A stretch of DNA of 64,000 nucleotides from Eublepharis macularius (Eukaryota; Chordata; Lepidosauria; Squamata; Eublepharidae). Location of the stretch: positions 123,849,464-123,913,463 of the forward strand of contig NC_072796.1 in assembly GCF_028583425.1 (NCBI RefSeq), read 5' to 3'. The notes beneath the pieces are model-generated. The model searched no databases. It was not told the origin of the DNA and saw only the letters and a list, made by a program, of their open reading frames with translations. Every line of letters starts with the position of its first letter. The stretch's first letter is position 1. Shown one piece after another: positions 43,425-54,870 of this stretch. A program made the translations under genes and the position numbers.

Positions 43425-46091
43425 ATGTCTGAGTCGGGCCCAGCGGAATCCAAGGTTGTCCCGGACAGGGATCCTTTGTTTGATCCGTATGCGTCTCCCG
43501 ACAATCAACCTGTGCAAGCCCAAGACTCCCAGGAGCTGGGAGCAACCGGGAACGGAACCGGAGCTTCCACTTCCACCCCGCCTCTCATCGACCTCAGTAC
43601 TCGGGACGAGACCAAAGGCGACCTCGGGGCAAGGCCGAAAGCAACCGCTCTCCCCTTGATCTCGGTACCCACCCCGTCGGAGTGGGGAGCCAGACCCCGA
43701 GAAACGAGAGAGCGCCGGGCAGGTGGACTCCATCCACGAGTTTCGATGGACGGGCGCCGAAGCCTAGAAACCGTCCCGGAGCTAGATAGCAGCCAACCAT
43801 GGCGATATTGGAACAGGACGTTTGAGCAGACGGAGGGGGACACGTCTCGCCGCGGCGCCCTGAGTTGGGATTATTCCGAACTTGCTCCGTGGAAAGAGCC
43901 AACGGAAGTCCCTGAACAAAGTTGGGAGCAGATACAAGGGCGCACCTATGCGGTAGATACCAGCATCTCGGCCGTAACAGGTATGGCCAAGGGAATTCTA
44001 GCCGCGAGGTCGCGAGTTGTCCAAGGGGACCCTCCTCCTTGGGGCCCTTTCTCCCCGGTGAGTACAACGAATGAAGGTTCCATGAGTGAACAACCGGGGC
44101 CAAGTCGAATGCAACAGTTAGAAGCTAAGCTGATGGATATGGAAGAAAGTTTGGCTCATGCCATTCATTTAATTTCCTCAATGGGAGCAGGAGAAAGGCT
44201 GTCTCCTGAAGAGATGGCGATACAGATAGCTACCCTCCAAAGTGTCATCTCCTATCCAGTGGAGGAAGTTCAGCAGCGGTCGTCACCTACAGGCGAGGGG
44301 GGCACCTATCCTGGCGAATCGGGAGAACAACCCAAGGAACTTCCCACACAGCAGGAAGTTCCACCGAGAAGGGATAACCCGGTTGAGCCACCCGGAGAGA
44401 CTCCCACCGAACCTCCTAACGCGGGAGGGGATGTGCCGCCAGACGAGACTCCCGTTGAGAGGCCTACGGAAGGGGAGGAAAAGCCAAGTGATACACCGGT
44501 GATACCCCCCCATACTTCTCCTATAACGGTCCGGCCGGACCAAGCGGGAGCACACGCGGCTCCATCCGAGGGGGGAGCCCCTGGTCAACCGCGAGAAACT
44601 ATTCCCGTCGGGCAACCTTCGGGAGATGGTCTACCAGCGCCACGAGGCCAGCCGTTGCTTCCCAGAATAACAACGCCTGGAGGGGCAAGCCCGCGCGGCC
44701 TTCCGCCCGTTTGACCCTCGCCGCTGCGGCCCCTCTCACCTCGACCGCAGCTCATACCGTTGCAGCAGCCCCAGGACCAGCCCGCCTTACCACCTCCGAA
44801 TCAACCGGGAAGGCCTGCACCACTACGGCACCTCCAACCCCCTCCTCAGCGGCCGATCTCCACTCAACCACCCCAGCCTCCTCCACCTCGACAGCTGCCG
44901 CCAACGCCTCCCGTGTTACCAGCCAGGCCAAGACTGCCGCCACCTACTCGCCCGCCACTGCAGCCTCCGGCCCAACCGAGACCACCCCCGGCAGCTCAAC
45001 CACGGCAACCTCCGCCCGCACAGCCGGCCCAACCTCCGCCGGCACTGCCGGTTCAACCGCCGCCAGTACAGCCGCCACCGTTGCCCCGACCGAGGCTCCA
45101 GTTACCTCCTCCCGCGCCCCAGGCGCAATTAAGACTGCCGATGGACTTCTACCCAGCGCCTGCTCCGAGACAAGAACTCCCGATGGGCTGGGTGAAGCTG
45201 GAAGCCACTTTTGATGGGGATCCCTCCAAACTGGGATTTTTCTTGGTGCAAGTGGTACAGTTTTTCAACCGGTGGGGGCACCTTTTCGGCAGTGAGGCTA
45301 GCCAAATTGAACATCTTGGATCTCGTCTACAGGGCAAGGCAGCAGATTGGTATGTAGGACTATACAATGTTGGGGCCCCGGAACTCGATACTCTCCAGGG
45401 GTTAGTGGATGCTATCCGAGCACAATATGAAGACCCCTTAGAAGAAACCCGGGCCCAAACAGAATTGCAAGCCATCAAACAGGGCAGCATGTCAGCAAGA
45501 GACTATGTCACAAAATTCCGGCAATTAGCAGCCAAGTGCCCTAGGTGTGAGGAGTCCACCAAGATTATTCTGTTCAAACAAGGACTTAACCCGAGACTTT
45601 TGGACAGAGCCCTCATGCAAGACAATCCCCCTACACTGTTAGGTTGGATCCAACTTGTTTGCGAAGTGGAGAATCGCATTTTGGAAGTCCGTTTGGTTGA
45701 ACAACAACAACAAACGGGACAAAGAAGACCATTGACCTTACAGAGGGGAGCACGGGGAGCTGGCTACGCCACCCGTGGAGCGAGAGATGCTAGATGGCAA
45801 CAAGGGCTGTGTTTGCAATGCGGACAGGCTGGTCACTTTGCAGCACAATGCCCCTACCGGCCTGTGCAAAGACCTCCGCTTCAATTACGGCGTCCAACCC
45901 TTGCTCCGTTTCCTACGCTCCAACGCCCGACTCCCGCTCCACGAGCGAATAGAGGCCGCGGCGCTTCCCAAAGGCCAGCCTCAGAGAGAGGGCTGGAAGC
46001 AGAAGAAGTTATGGAATACGATCCCGCTTCCCCAACTTCAGAAGTCAATCCAGAAAGTCCCCAGTCGGGAAACGAGATGGATCTGTCGTAA
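43425..46091 (+). pseudogene. Ty3/gypsy gag with one internal stop
   Basis: A single register of about 888 codons from ATG 43425 to TAA 46089-46091, broken by one in-frame TGA at 44712-44714 (codon 430). The first 429 codons are acidic and Pro/Glu-rich without a known fold. A Pro/Gln-rich stretch follows the stop. The capsid region is near 45190-45700 (KLEATFDGDPSKLGFFLVQV, then GKAADWYVGLYN and a retrotransposon-gag core). A CCHC zinc knuckle, CLQCGQAGHFAAQC, lies near 45808-45849. The stop context GTT TGA CCC is what CpG decay of a CGA codon would leave. The stop makes this copy unlikely to yield full-length Gag. Confidence 0.85.
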
Positions 46092-46112
46092 AAGGGCCCA
46101 GACGACAGATCC
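46067..46112 (+). promoter_or_regulatory. -1 ribosomal frameshift signal at the gag-pol junction
   Basis: The slippery heptamer GGGAAAC at 46067-46073 is in the right register (gag codons GGA AAC). After a 5-nt spacer, GGATCTGTCGT (46079-46089) pairs perfectly with ACGACAGATCC (46102-46112). The loop GGGC (46094-46097) could pair with GCCC at 46120-46123 to form a pseudoknot. The gag stop lies within the stem and pol is open in the -1 frame. The same heptamer is used by PEG10, a domesticated sushi-class relative. Confidence 0.8.
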
Positions 46113-47130
46113 GCCCCAAGCCCGTCCCTGCTCGGAATCGGCCACCTGGGTCCATCTTATTCATGCCAGTGACTCTAATCAACCCAGAGAGGAAAATGCA
46201 CATTCGGGTGCAAGCTCTTATTGACTCGGGCTGCTCGAGAGACATCATAGCCCCAGCTCTAGTCAATGGACTGGTCTTACCAACTCGGGATTTACAAAAT
46301 CCAGTAATCTTTGAACAAATGGATGGTACCAACATGAATCCTGTCACAACTGAAACCATCCCGGTGATCACAGGCATGGGACAACATTGGGAGAAGAGGT
46401 CCTTTGTCATCAGCTCTACTGCCAAGTACCCGTTAATTCTAGGCAGCAAATGGCTATGTGATCACAATCCCTACATAGACTGGGCACAAGGATGTATTAC
46501 CTTCAGTCATGCCAACTGTAAAAATCACCGTTGGAATCAAAACTGGGGCGAAGATCCAACTCATAAGGAAAAAGCCCTTCTCACCCAAGAAGAAGTCAAC
46601 CAAATACCCGAACCGTACTGGCCTTTTCTAAATGCTTTCTCTGAGGAGGAAGCTGATACTCTACCCCCACACCGACGAACGGACTGTGCGGTGGAAATTT
46701 TACCCGGAGCCTCACTGCCCAAAGGACGACTCTATCCCATGAGTCTCCATGAACGCGAAGAGCTCCGGAAATTCATCGACACCAACCTCCAACGAGGGTT
46801 CATCCGCCCAGCCTCTAGCCCCCACGCCGCTCCAGTCCTCTTCGTGAAAAAGAAGGATGGGGGACTCCGACTGTGCACGGATTTCCGAGGACTGAATGCA
46901 GTATCCACCAACAATGCCTATCCTATACCGCTCATCCGAGACCTTCTCAACGTCGTGGCCCAAGGTAAGATCTTTACGAAATTAGATCTAAAAGATGCTT
47001 ACTTCCACGTTCGTATCAAGGCAGGGGATGAGTGGAAAACCGCGTTTAATACGCCCCTCGGACAATATGAATACTTAGTTATGCCTTTTGGATTGACGGG
47101 AGCCCCGTCTGTATTCATGTCCATGATAAA
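46073..47130 (+). pseudogene. Ty3/gypsy pol, truncated inside reverse transcriptase
   Basis: Open in -1 relative to gag. The protease active site ALIDSGCSRDIIAP is near 46214-46255. RT begins about 46800 with FVKKKDGGLRLCTDFRGLN, then FTKLDLKDAYFHVRI and MPFGLTGAPSVFMSMIN. It stops just before the YxDD catalytic motif; the rest of RT, RNase H, integrase and the 3' LTR are missing. The frame then runs about 24 codons into unrelated flank to 47203. It cannot encode an active polymerase. Confidence 0.9.
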
Positions 47131-47699
47131 CTGTATTCATGTCCTTTCAAACTGCACCTTTCAAACCACCTTTCAAACCAGCCTCTTCATCCAAAGTGAC
47201 TGACCGGCCTGAACCCGCCCAAAGCTTGGCTTTGTGAAACTTCAGTAAAATTCGAGCACTGAACTGTCCTGCATAGGAAATGCCCACGAAAGCTTCCCGC
47301 ATGCTTCAAAATGTCCAAAAAAGAAACGGAAGAGCCATCAGTGCTGTCAGTGGGGGAAAGAGAGGCATCATTATCTTCAATGATGTTTCTTTATAACACA
47401 AGATCGAAATAACGGAAAAGTGAGCTCAAAAAATTTTTTTAAAAATGGGCGGGGAAAAAAGGTCCCGCCCAAAAAAGCAGTTTTCGAGCGGCCGTGTGAC
47501 CGGAGGGACGCGCGAGAAAGGCGAATTGGAAGCAGGGATGTGAACGAAGAGAAAAAAATCACGGATTGGAGGCAAACGGAAGATATCCGATAAACATGCG
47601 GGTAATGGGTGAATGTGGATTCAATCATGTTTTAAAAGACTGTCGCTTTGTACCAGTATCACTTAATTTTCATTTAAACATATCATCTTGCTTATCTGG

Positions 47700-48070
47700 C
47701 TGAACCTGCCCAGTAGAACCACCAACAGCATCCTACACATGCCCTTGCATCAGGGAGGAGCCAAAACACAGAGGGTGGGAGATGTGTGCGACGTTGCCGT
47801 GGTGATGCACACCTTCAACCTGGTGACCTGTCCCACCCCTCTGTTCTGGCTCCAATAGCAAGGGCTTGAACCAGATTCAGTAGCTGGATGATGGGTCCAA
47901 TCTCATGAGTAGTGAGGTTGAAAGCAAGCTAACTACAGAAACTGGTTGAACCTGTGGGGTTGTCTGCTTAGCCCAGTGCTTAAGTATCCTGGAAGGCAAG
48001 AGGCCCCACCTGTTCCTGGGCTTCATCTGCCCAGAGCTTGATTGAGCCCTGATCCTACAAAGCACTATAT
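47700..48070. other. intron 3, nothing recognised
   Basis: No gene or named repeat seen between the composite element and the next SINE-like insertion. Confidence 0.45.
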
Positions 48071-48088
48071 GCGTTTAGACAGTGACCT

Positions 48089-48240
48089 TAGCAGTAGAAA
48101 AGAGAAAGAGTTCAGTAGCACCTATAAGACTAACAACATTTGTGGTAGGGTATGAGCTTTCGTGAGCCACAGCTCACTTCTTCAGACTCTCGCTCTTTTC
48201 TACTGCTACAGACAGATTAACACGGCTACCCATCTTGATC
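48089..48240 (+). repeat. SINE-like repeat with internal inversion, 13-bp TSD
   Basis: AGCAGTAGAAAAGAG at left and its exact complement near the right. The body is inverted relative to the tail (CTACAGACAGATTAACACGG). TAGACAGTGACCT flanks it at 48076-48088 and 48241-48253. Confidence 0.85.
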
Positions 48241-48253
48241 TAGACAGTGACCT

Positions 48254-48645
48254 GTCATCCTCAATGAGGCAAAGAGGAAGATCACCGTGGTGGACATCAC
48301 AATCCCATTTGAAAATCAGAGGCCCGCCATGGAGGAGGAGGTCAGGGAGAGGAGACGCCAGAAGTATGGCCCTCTGGCAAACACGCTCAGGCCGAAGGGG
48401 ATACAACATGTCTGTCCGCTCCTTGTTCAGTTACTAGGTTTAATGCAAGTTCCTGGCAATCATGTACAAAGCCCTTCACGATCTTGGACCTCATGTCTGC
48501 AGGACGGCATTTCCTGCTATGCTCCACCATGACAGCTTTGGTCATCTGACCTGGGCCTTCTGGGGACACCATCATGCAAATGAGTAGGATCAACAACTGC
48601 CCGTATGCATGCATTCTTTGAGTGGAAATACATGTTGTGAATTAC
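48254..48645 (+). pseudogene. LINE pol C-terminal remnant and 3' region
   Basis: One frame reads KITVVDITIPFENQRPAMEE, then VRERRRQKYGPLANTLRPKG. This recalls the VVDVT-PFEN and KY-PLA-LR-KGY segment at the end of some non-LTR retrotransposon polymerases. Non-coding LINE-like sequence (AAAGCCCTTCACGATCTTGG) follows. The family (R2/RTE-X/L2 type) is uncertain. Confidence 0.5.
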
Positions 48646-48647
48646 TG

Positions 48648-49060
48648 GGGATGCTCAAGTGCAGGATTTTATGTGTAATTCCCAATTCACGTGCAGGCTG
48701 TTCTTGCTCAGTGCGCACAAATGGCGTTTTCTCAGGAGCTCCCTTTGTGTGATTGCATCTGCAAGTGAGCCCGGAGGGAAATTCCACTCTGTTTTTGCTA
48801 TGAGAACAAGTACTGTAGGCTCCTTTGACTTGCCAATTTGCATTTCTTTAAGGTGTAAGAAAGTGTCAAGATCTGCATTTCAATGAATGGTTGTGGGGGG
48901 AACTGGGATACTTTTAGCAGTTGAGGAGGAGCTGATATTGAAAGCGTGAATCTAGACACTCACTTGTTATCACATGGAGCAAATTTAAGTGTGATTGTGC
49001 AAGCAAGTTCATGGAAAGTTGGAGGGGGGGCACATAAAATGAAGTTCACTTGAGCATCCC
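48648..49060. mobile_element. unassigned TIR repeat, copy B
   Basis: GGGATGCTCAAGTGCA at left and GGGATGCTCAAGTGAA as the complement at right (15 of 16), with a second inverted block ATTTTATGTG further in. Interior homologous to 38860-39290. No clear target duplication. Confidence 0.6.
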
Positions 49061-49079
49061 TAGGTACTTACTAACACGT

Positions 49080-49512
49080 ATTTCCACCCTTTGTTGCCGC
49101 CCCACCTTGTGGAACGGTCTGCCTAAAGAGATCATGAAGGCTCTCATTCCTCAAACCATGTAAAACAGAATGGTTCAGGAAGACATTTCTATAAAGGGTG
49201 CAGGGATATATTGTGCCTGAATAGTTCAGGAAGTCACTTTCATAAAGGGAGTAGTATTGTGGACTCTGCCTCTGTGTATTATTTGTTTGCTGTATGTACT
49301 GTCCTGTATTGTTATCTGCTTATGAATACCAGTTCCTGTATTGTTTAACCTAGCATTTGTATTCCTTTATGCTTTGTTTCAGATTTCTGCAATCTCATTC
49401 CTAGTACATTGTTTATTTGGTGTTTCAACCTATTGATTACATTGGCGTATACTGTATAATCTGCTTTGGATCTCAGTGAGAAAGGCAGACTATAATTAAA
49501 GGAAATAAATAA
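49080..49512 (+). repeat. LINE 3' UTR with AATAAATAAA tail (L2/CR1-like)
   Basis: Begins GCCCCACCTTGTGGAACGGT and ends TCTGCTTTGGATCTCAGTGA, GGCAGACTATAATTAAAG and an AAATAAATAAA tail. It may be the continuation of the remnant at 48254-48645, split by copy B. Confidence 0.5.
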
Positions 49513-50124
49513 AAATCTGCCAGGGGCTTAACTACATAATTTCCCTGCGTCCTCCATGGATCCGCGTAATCAGACATGCATTGCAAGTTCTGTGCTGGGA
49601 AATTAATCCCCTGGAACGGGCAGGTCCAGTGTAGATAAGGATCATTGTGTATGAGGAGAAAAGGCTTTTGCCTCCTAACCATGCTTTCCCCACCATCCCA
49701 GTCTTAAGCTGCCCTGGAGGGTACAATGTGACTTATTGGGGAAACGTAGGCATACCCTGTCAGTACACACGGAGCCCCCAACAGGGCAAATACCATTGGG
49801 ACCATTTCAGATTAGGACAAAAGTGTGAGGAGGAGGCATAAGCCCTCTCTCATATATGTTGGTCTCATTCTAAATCAGCAGCCCCCTCTTTTCTTGGAAT
49901 TGAATTCACAGTGGAAAACTCCCAATGCAAGCTTGATCATGTGGACCTGGCGAGGACCTGGGGAAAATGTAATGTGTAGCCATTCCCTCCAAGACTCCAT
50001 TTGAATCACTGGCATTAGAGGTACACTCTTGTTTTGCAGTTGCTGCTTGCTTCGTAATTCCATTGTGCGGGCATCTAAAAAAGGACAATTGTCAGATGAG
50101 TTTGGGATCATTTATTTGCTGAGA

Positions 50125-50352
50125 TAATTGCTGTTTTCGCCTCTGGAAAATTGTGCAAAAATCGTGTAAACGCCTCCAGAAAATCGTGCAAAACTTGTGT
50201 CACGACAGCATCTTCATAGCGCGATTTCCTGTTTAATGGGGCAATGACATCAGAAATCACGCCACTAAACGGGAAATCGGGCTATGAAGACGCCATCGCG
50301 CTGTGAGTTTTGCTCTATTTTTCAGAGGTTTTAGGTGTGTGAAAATGGCCAA
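50125..50352. mobile_element. imperfect fold-back element near exon 4
   Basis: CATAGCGCGATTTCC and CGGGAAATCGGGCTATG are approximate complements, with AAAATCGTGCAAAACT-like arms outside. The right end TGTGAAAATGGCC resembles the 21888 element. Ends about 295 bp before exon 4. Confidence 0.6.
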
Positions 50353-50646
50353 CATGCCCTGAGATCCTTCTGTTTGGAGATGCTAAGGATCAAACTTGGC
50401 ACCTTCTAGATGCACAGTATGTACTCAGCGACTGTGCTACAGTCCCTTTCCATTCTGGGAACCCAGCTCTTCAGTTGCACACTGCTTTATCTGTGCGTGA
50501 AACACCAGTGTTCCCCAAAGCAAGAACGCTTGTCACTTATGCACTTTGGCATCCCTGGTTAACTTAGAAGGAAGACAGAGTTAGACATTTGAGTACGTTT
50601 TTGCAGCTTAACCTAACATCTCCGTGTCCTCCTCCTCTCATCACAG

Positions 50647-50825
50647 ACTGATGAATACTGAAAATGCTCTTTTACAAGCCAGAGAAGAGGAAGGCATGAA
50701 GTATGAACGTACTTTTGTGGCATCTCAGCTTATCGATTGGTTGATCCAGGAAGGAGAGGCCAGCACAAGGCCTGAAGCGGAACAACTAGCCCGACGGCTG
50801 CTGGAGCATGGAATTATACAGCACG
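50647..50825 (+). CDS. DEPTOR: DEPTOR coding exon 4 (DEP domain 2, N-terminal part)
   Basis: After completing the lysine codon it reads LMNTENALLQAREEEGMKYE, then RTFVASQLIDWLIQEGEAST, and ends LLEHGIIQH plus one base of valine. It is collinear with the second DEP domain of mammalian DEPTOR. The acceptor is CTCATCACAG ending at 50646; the donor GTAAGG is at 50826. It is 179 bp with the same codon phases as exon 2, and the peptide aligns with exon 2 (FVA..LIDWLI, LL..II.H), so the two exons are duplicates. Together with DEP1 this forms the tandem module near the N-terminus. Confidence 0.95.
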
Positions 50826-51618
50826 GTAAGGACTTTGCTCTGCTTTGCACTGTTGTGCCCTGTATGTGAATGCTCTCTTATGGAGGCTAGATACATTAGT
50901 ATAGATTACTTAACTGTTCCAGATTCTAAATGGGGGTATTAATAACAACATGGAAAAGTGGGCATGGGTGCCGGTGCTAGAAGGCAACATCAGGGGAATG
51001 CCTCAACCTCTTTGCCCTGTTTGTTGGCCTTCCAGAGAAGCTGGTTAGACAGGATTCCGGACTAGATGGTGGACCTCATATTTTCTTTTAATGTCAAGGT
51101 CCTTGTTTATCATTGCACCAAATGTGGAAAAGATGCAATCCCTCCAAAACATGTGGAGCACAGACCAGAATTTAGTTTTTAGTTAGTATGATATGATGCA
51201 GTTGAAGTTTGAAATTCACAGCCCCCAAAAGTGCTTAAGAGGAAGGGGAGGGACAAGTCACTATGTCTAGAAATAAAAGAAATTGGTGAGATTTTCTCTG
51301 CTGTGCAAAGCACAAGAAGCCTGAATGGAACGCTTTATGCCTTCTCACGTGAATGGGAAAGAATTTCATAGGCCTTTCCCTGAACTGCATGGATAGGCAA
51401 GCATGGTATTGGGCAGACTTCCATTTTATTTAACAGAAAGCCCATGTGCATTTTCTGTAGAGGTATCCAGCAGCCCTGTTTATTCCCAAGGCTGTGTAGG
51501 AAAGCTATTGTTGCTCAAGTGAAAGTCGTCCCATTGTGCACCTGGGGGAGTGGGGAGCTGGAACGCAGACTGAGTAGCAGTGTGCCCCACTACTCACTCA
51601 GCAGGTCAAAGGCTGGAG

Positions 51619-51870
51619 TGAGAGCCAGTTTGGTGTAGTGGTTAAGAGCGGCAGGACTCTAATCTGGAGAACTGGGTTTGATTCCCCACTCCTCCGCTTG
51701 AAGCCAGCTGGGTGACCTCGGCTCAGTCACAGCTCTTTCAGAGCTCTCTCAGCCCCACCCACCTCACAGGGTGATTGTTGCGAGGATAATAGCAACACAC
51801 TGTAAACCACACTGAGTGGGCGTTACGTTGTCCTGAAGGGTGGCATATAAATTGAATGTTATTGTCGTTG
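51619..51870 (+). repeat. full-length tRNA-derived squamate SINE
   Basis: Head GAGAGCCAGTTTGGTGTAGT with box A-like GTAGTGGTTAAGAG and box B-like GGGTTTGATTCCCC, body ending CTGAGTGGGCGTTACGTTGT, tail ATAAATTGAATGTTATTGTCG. Best preserved member in the window. Confidence 0.88.
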
Positions 51871-51879
51871 GGGAAGGTG

Positions 51880-54030
51880 GCTATGATGCCTTTTGGAACT
51901 CTTTCTCATACATTTTGTTCACAAAGTGATTCTGGAGGAGGCCTCTTGAATGGCATGCTTAGCCATTTGGGGCAGTAAAATGATTTGGAATGGTCCTTTC
52001 TGGTATAAATTACTAGCTTCAAGGAGTACCTGGTCTGGCATACTTCATGAGAATGATGTATTTATAGAGGAATAGTCATATGTTCAGCTTCTGTTATTCT
52101 CTCGATAATGACCTAGCTCAGATCCATACAGCTGGTGGGCTTTACGCAGCCCACCAGCCCCATTTTGTGCCCTGCAATAGGCTCAGCAACTTTCCACCCC
52201 TGCCTCACAGCAATCTGAGGCAGGCAGCGAGAACAGAAAGTTTATTCAGCCATTAGACAGCATTTGTAACTCGTGGCTTATGTTCACTTTGGGGTGTCAC
52301 AGATCTGATATTGAGCGCTTTGACAGCCTCCTTGGTGTGAGAAGTCTATGTATATTTGTCTGAGAGATCTGTATCTTCTTCCTTCAGCCATGCTCAAGTA
52401 AGGCTTTTCTCTCTACCACCTTCCAGTTTTAGAAATTCTGTGATTCATCTTTGAGTACAAACTGCAGAATCATAATCCTGCAAAAATCAGTAGAAAGAAA
52501 ATCCATTGTAAAGCAACCAAATGGGACAGATGTCCAACTGATGTTAATGAAACTTAACAAACTTTTGTGGGATTAGGTCTGTTTTTAGGTAGGAATTTGA
52601 TACTCTTTTTCTGGTCACTTCCACACTAGGTATGTGGCCTGGCTTGGATGCTGATGGGAAGTGGGTTTTTTTCCCCTTGCTTCCACAGAGCACTGTGGTG
52701 CATTTGTTCACATTCCAGCTTTTCCCTGACTTTCTTGTGCTGTTTCCAAAATCTACTTTACTGTGATCTTTTTGGAAAGATTGTAGCAAAGCGCAGAGCA
52801 CTGCCATGTAGGTGATCGTTTGGATCTTTCCCACTCCCACTCCCATTGACAACATTCCCCCTGCCTCATTTTCCTTGCAGCAGCCTTTGTCCCTTCCCCA
52901 GGCCACCAAGAGAGCCTTTTCATTTAAAAAAAAATCAGCAATACTGTTATAAAACAATAATGATTTGTCCAGATCAAACAAAAGCCAAAAAAATCGCCCA
53001 GTTGCATGGAGAGTAGTACGGGAGAAATGCAGAGAATCCTGTTGTGTAGAAGACCGGTTGCTGATGCCCTTTACCAGCAACCACAGCAGCAACTAGGAAA
53101 GTCTGGGAATCCCGTGCCATGCAGAATTTGCCCCTACAGATCCCAGCATTTCTTGTTCTTGGGTTGAAGCTGGAAAAATGCATGCATTTATTGGGCAATA
53201 AAAAGGCCTCCATTGCTCTCAAAATAATGTTATCCAATAGATCCCTAAACTGGACACAATTCTTGACACTAAACATTTAAACATTCAGAAACCAGTGGGA
53301 GAACATTTTAATCTCCCCAAACTCTATTCCTAACCTGAAAGTTACCATCTATTCACAAAAGAACATCATATGGAGAGGCCGCTGTGGAACTACGGAATTA
53401 GCATTCTTTGATTAGGTTCCATACTATCTAACTGGGAGGGGTGGGGTTTTTTGTCTCTGTAAGTGTTAGCTATCTTAGAAAAGCCTGGGACTGTTAATTA
53501 GCTTAACCGGTCAGTTGGCTTCCCATTTTTTCTAGATTAGGTTTGGTTTTTACATAATTACATTTCACCCACTATTTTTCGCATTGCATGGCTGTTTAGA
53601 TCCCGCTATCTCTTTTTTTCAAACATCCTCCATAAAATGACAATCTCCTGAAGATCCATCACTGCATCTGAAAAAAGATTGCTAGATTGTATTCTTGTTG
53701 TGATTGTGGTATTCATGACGCATGTTAGCAGGAGAACTTTTTATGCCACACAGTGGATCCAAGACAGCACTTTGTTACAAGATTGCTGGAGAACGTCCCT
53801 CTTAGCTCCCAGCGTACTTCAGTGTGCAGCCAGAATCCTGATTACTCCATGCTTCAGGAGAACAGGGACGTCTTCATGGTCTCTAGGAGGAAAGTAGCAA
53901 AGGTTACTTTCCATGCACTGTCCAAATCCACCCAGCTATGGCCCAAACATCTTCACATAGTACCTTGTTGCAATATAGGCAGATGTTCTTAGAAAGGATT
54001 TGTAAAATCCTCCTTCTGTATCTTCTTATT
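51880..54030. other. intron 4, nothing recognised
   Basis: No gene or clear repeat. A 182-codon frame on the minus strand (52544-53092) shows no recognisable motif, and no conserved protein is apparent. Confidence 0.5.
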
Positions 54031-54042
54031 TGTTGAGCCTTA

Positions 54043-54232
54043 GGGCCAAGCTACAAGTGACGAATGACACTTGAATTGCAAGTGAACAGACTCGCGTGTA
54101 TTCCTCCCTGTTCACTTGCGCTCCACTGGAGCACAAGTGAACAGCGCAAGTGGAACGCAAGTGAACAGGGAGGAATACACGCGAGTCTGTTCACTTGTTG
54201 TTCAAGTGTCATTCATCACTTGTAGCTTGGCT
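54043..54232. mobile_element. fold-back hAT MITE, copy 3
   Basis: GGGCCAAGCTACAAGTGACG at left, complement at right, GTGAACAGGGAGGAATACAC in the arm. Same family as 13023. Confidence 0.85.
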
Positions 54233-54870
54233 CCTAGCTATTAGCCAGCAAGTGCAGACGTACCTTAGCAGGGCAACTTAAATAGTTCCTAGAAGACTTC
54301 TAGCTGTTACCTAATGGTGTGAAGAGAGAAGCCATAATGTCCAGGCCTTTGCTGCACAGATTAGTTCAGGTCAGGATCCTACTTTCCAGGGTATTCAGAT
54401 TGGGGGGGTGCTTAAGGCACATCTGCGTGGCAGTATGCAGAGCCTTTGAAAGAACCAATAAATGTGTGGCCGCTATGGTAGCAGAGAGGTGGATGTGCAG
54501 ATTGAATGGCCAGTGCTGTTACTAGACTAATATCTTATGCGGGGGATCTGGATGGGTAGCCTTAGTATTTCTATACATGCATACAATGGGTTCAGAAGTG
54601 TACTGAATGCACTTCAAAAGCCCCTTGAAATGTAATGAGCAGATATAATTACAGATTGCACCTGTCTAGTCATCACGGAGATCAAGGGCGGTGCCAGCAC
54701 ATCACATCCAAAGTCAGAGCACCTGTGCTGTTTGTTAGCTCCAGTGGCGCATCCCAGGACTCTGTTTTCCTTCCATACCAGGAAGTGCAGAAAGAGAGGG
54801 AAACTTTGCTCTGTCAAAGTACCTGCTGTCATTTGGGTAATAAATTGCATAGAGTTCCAGTCCGGTCAAG

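Larger units (their letters stand above)
41810..47626. mobile_element. composite DNA transposon carrying a CpG-rich insert and a nested Ty3 element
   Basis: The left end GGCCAAATCCACATT and the complement of the right end (GATTGAATCCACATT) match at 11 of 15, including an unbroken AATCCACATT. ATG flanks both sides (41807-41809, 47627-47629) as a 3-bp target duplication, the same size as for the MITEs at 15722 and 27361. Without the Ty3 element (42995 to about 47142) the transposon would be about 1.7 kb. It has no transposase frame. A 33-codon ATG frame sits at 47311-47412 near the right end. PIF/Harbinger affinity is inferred from TSD length only. Confidence 0.55.

Noticed and set aside
44711-45214. 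167-codon Thr/Ala/Ser-rich frame
   Set aside because: Out-of-frame reading of the Pro/Gln-rich part of Ty3 gag.
52544-53092. 182-codon minus-strand frame in intron 4
   Set aside because: No motif, no splice structure, composition like the surrounding intron; likely chance.
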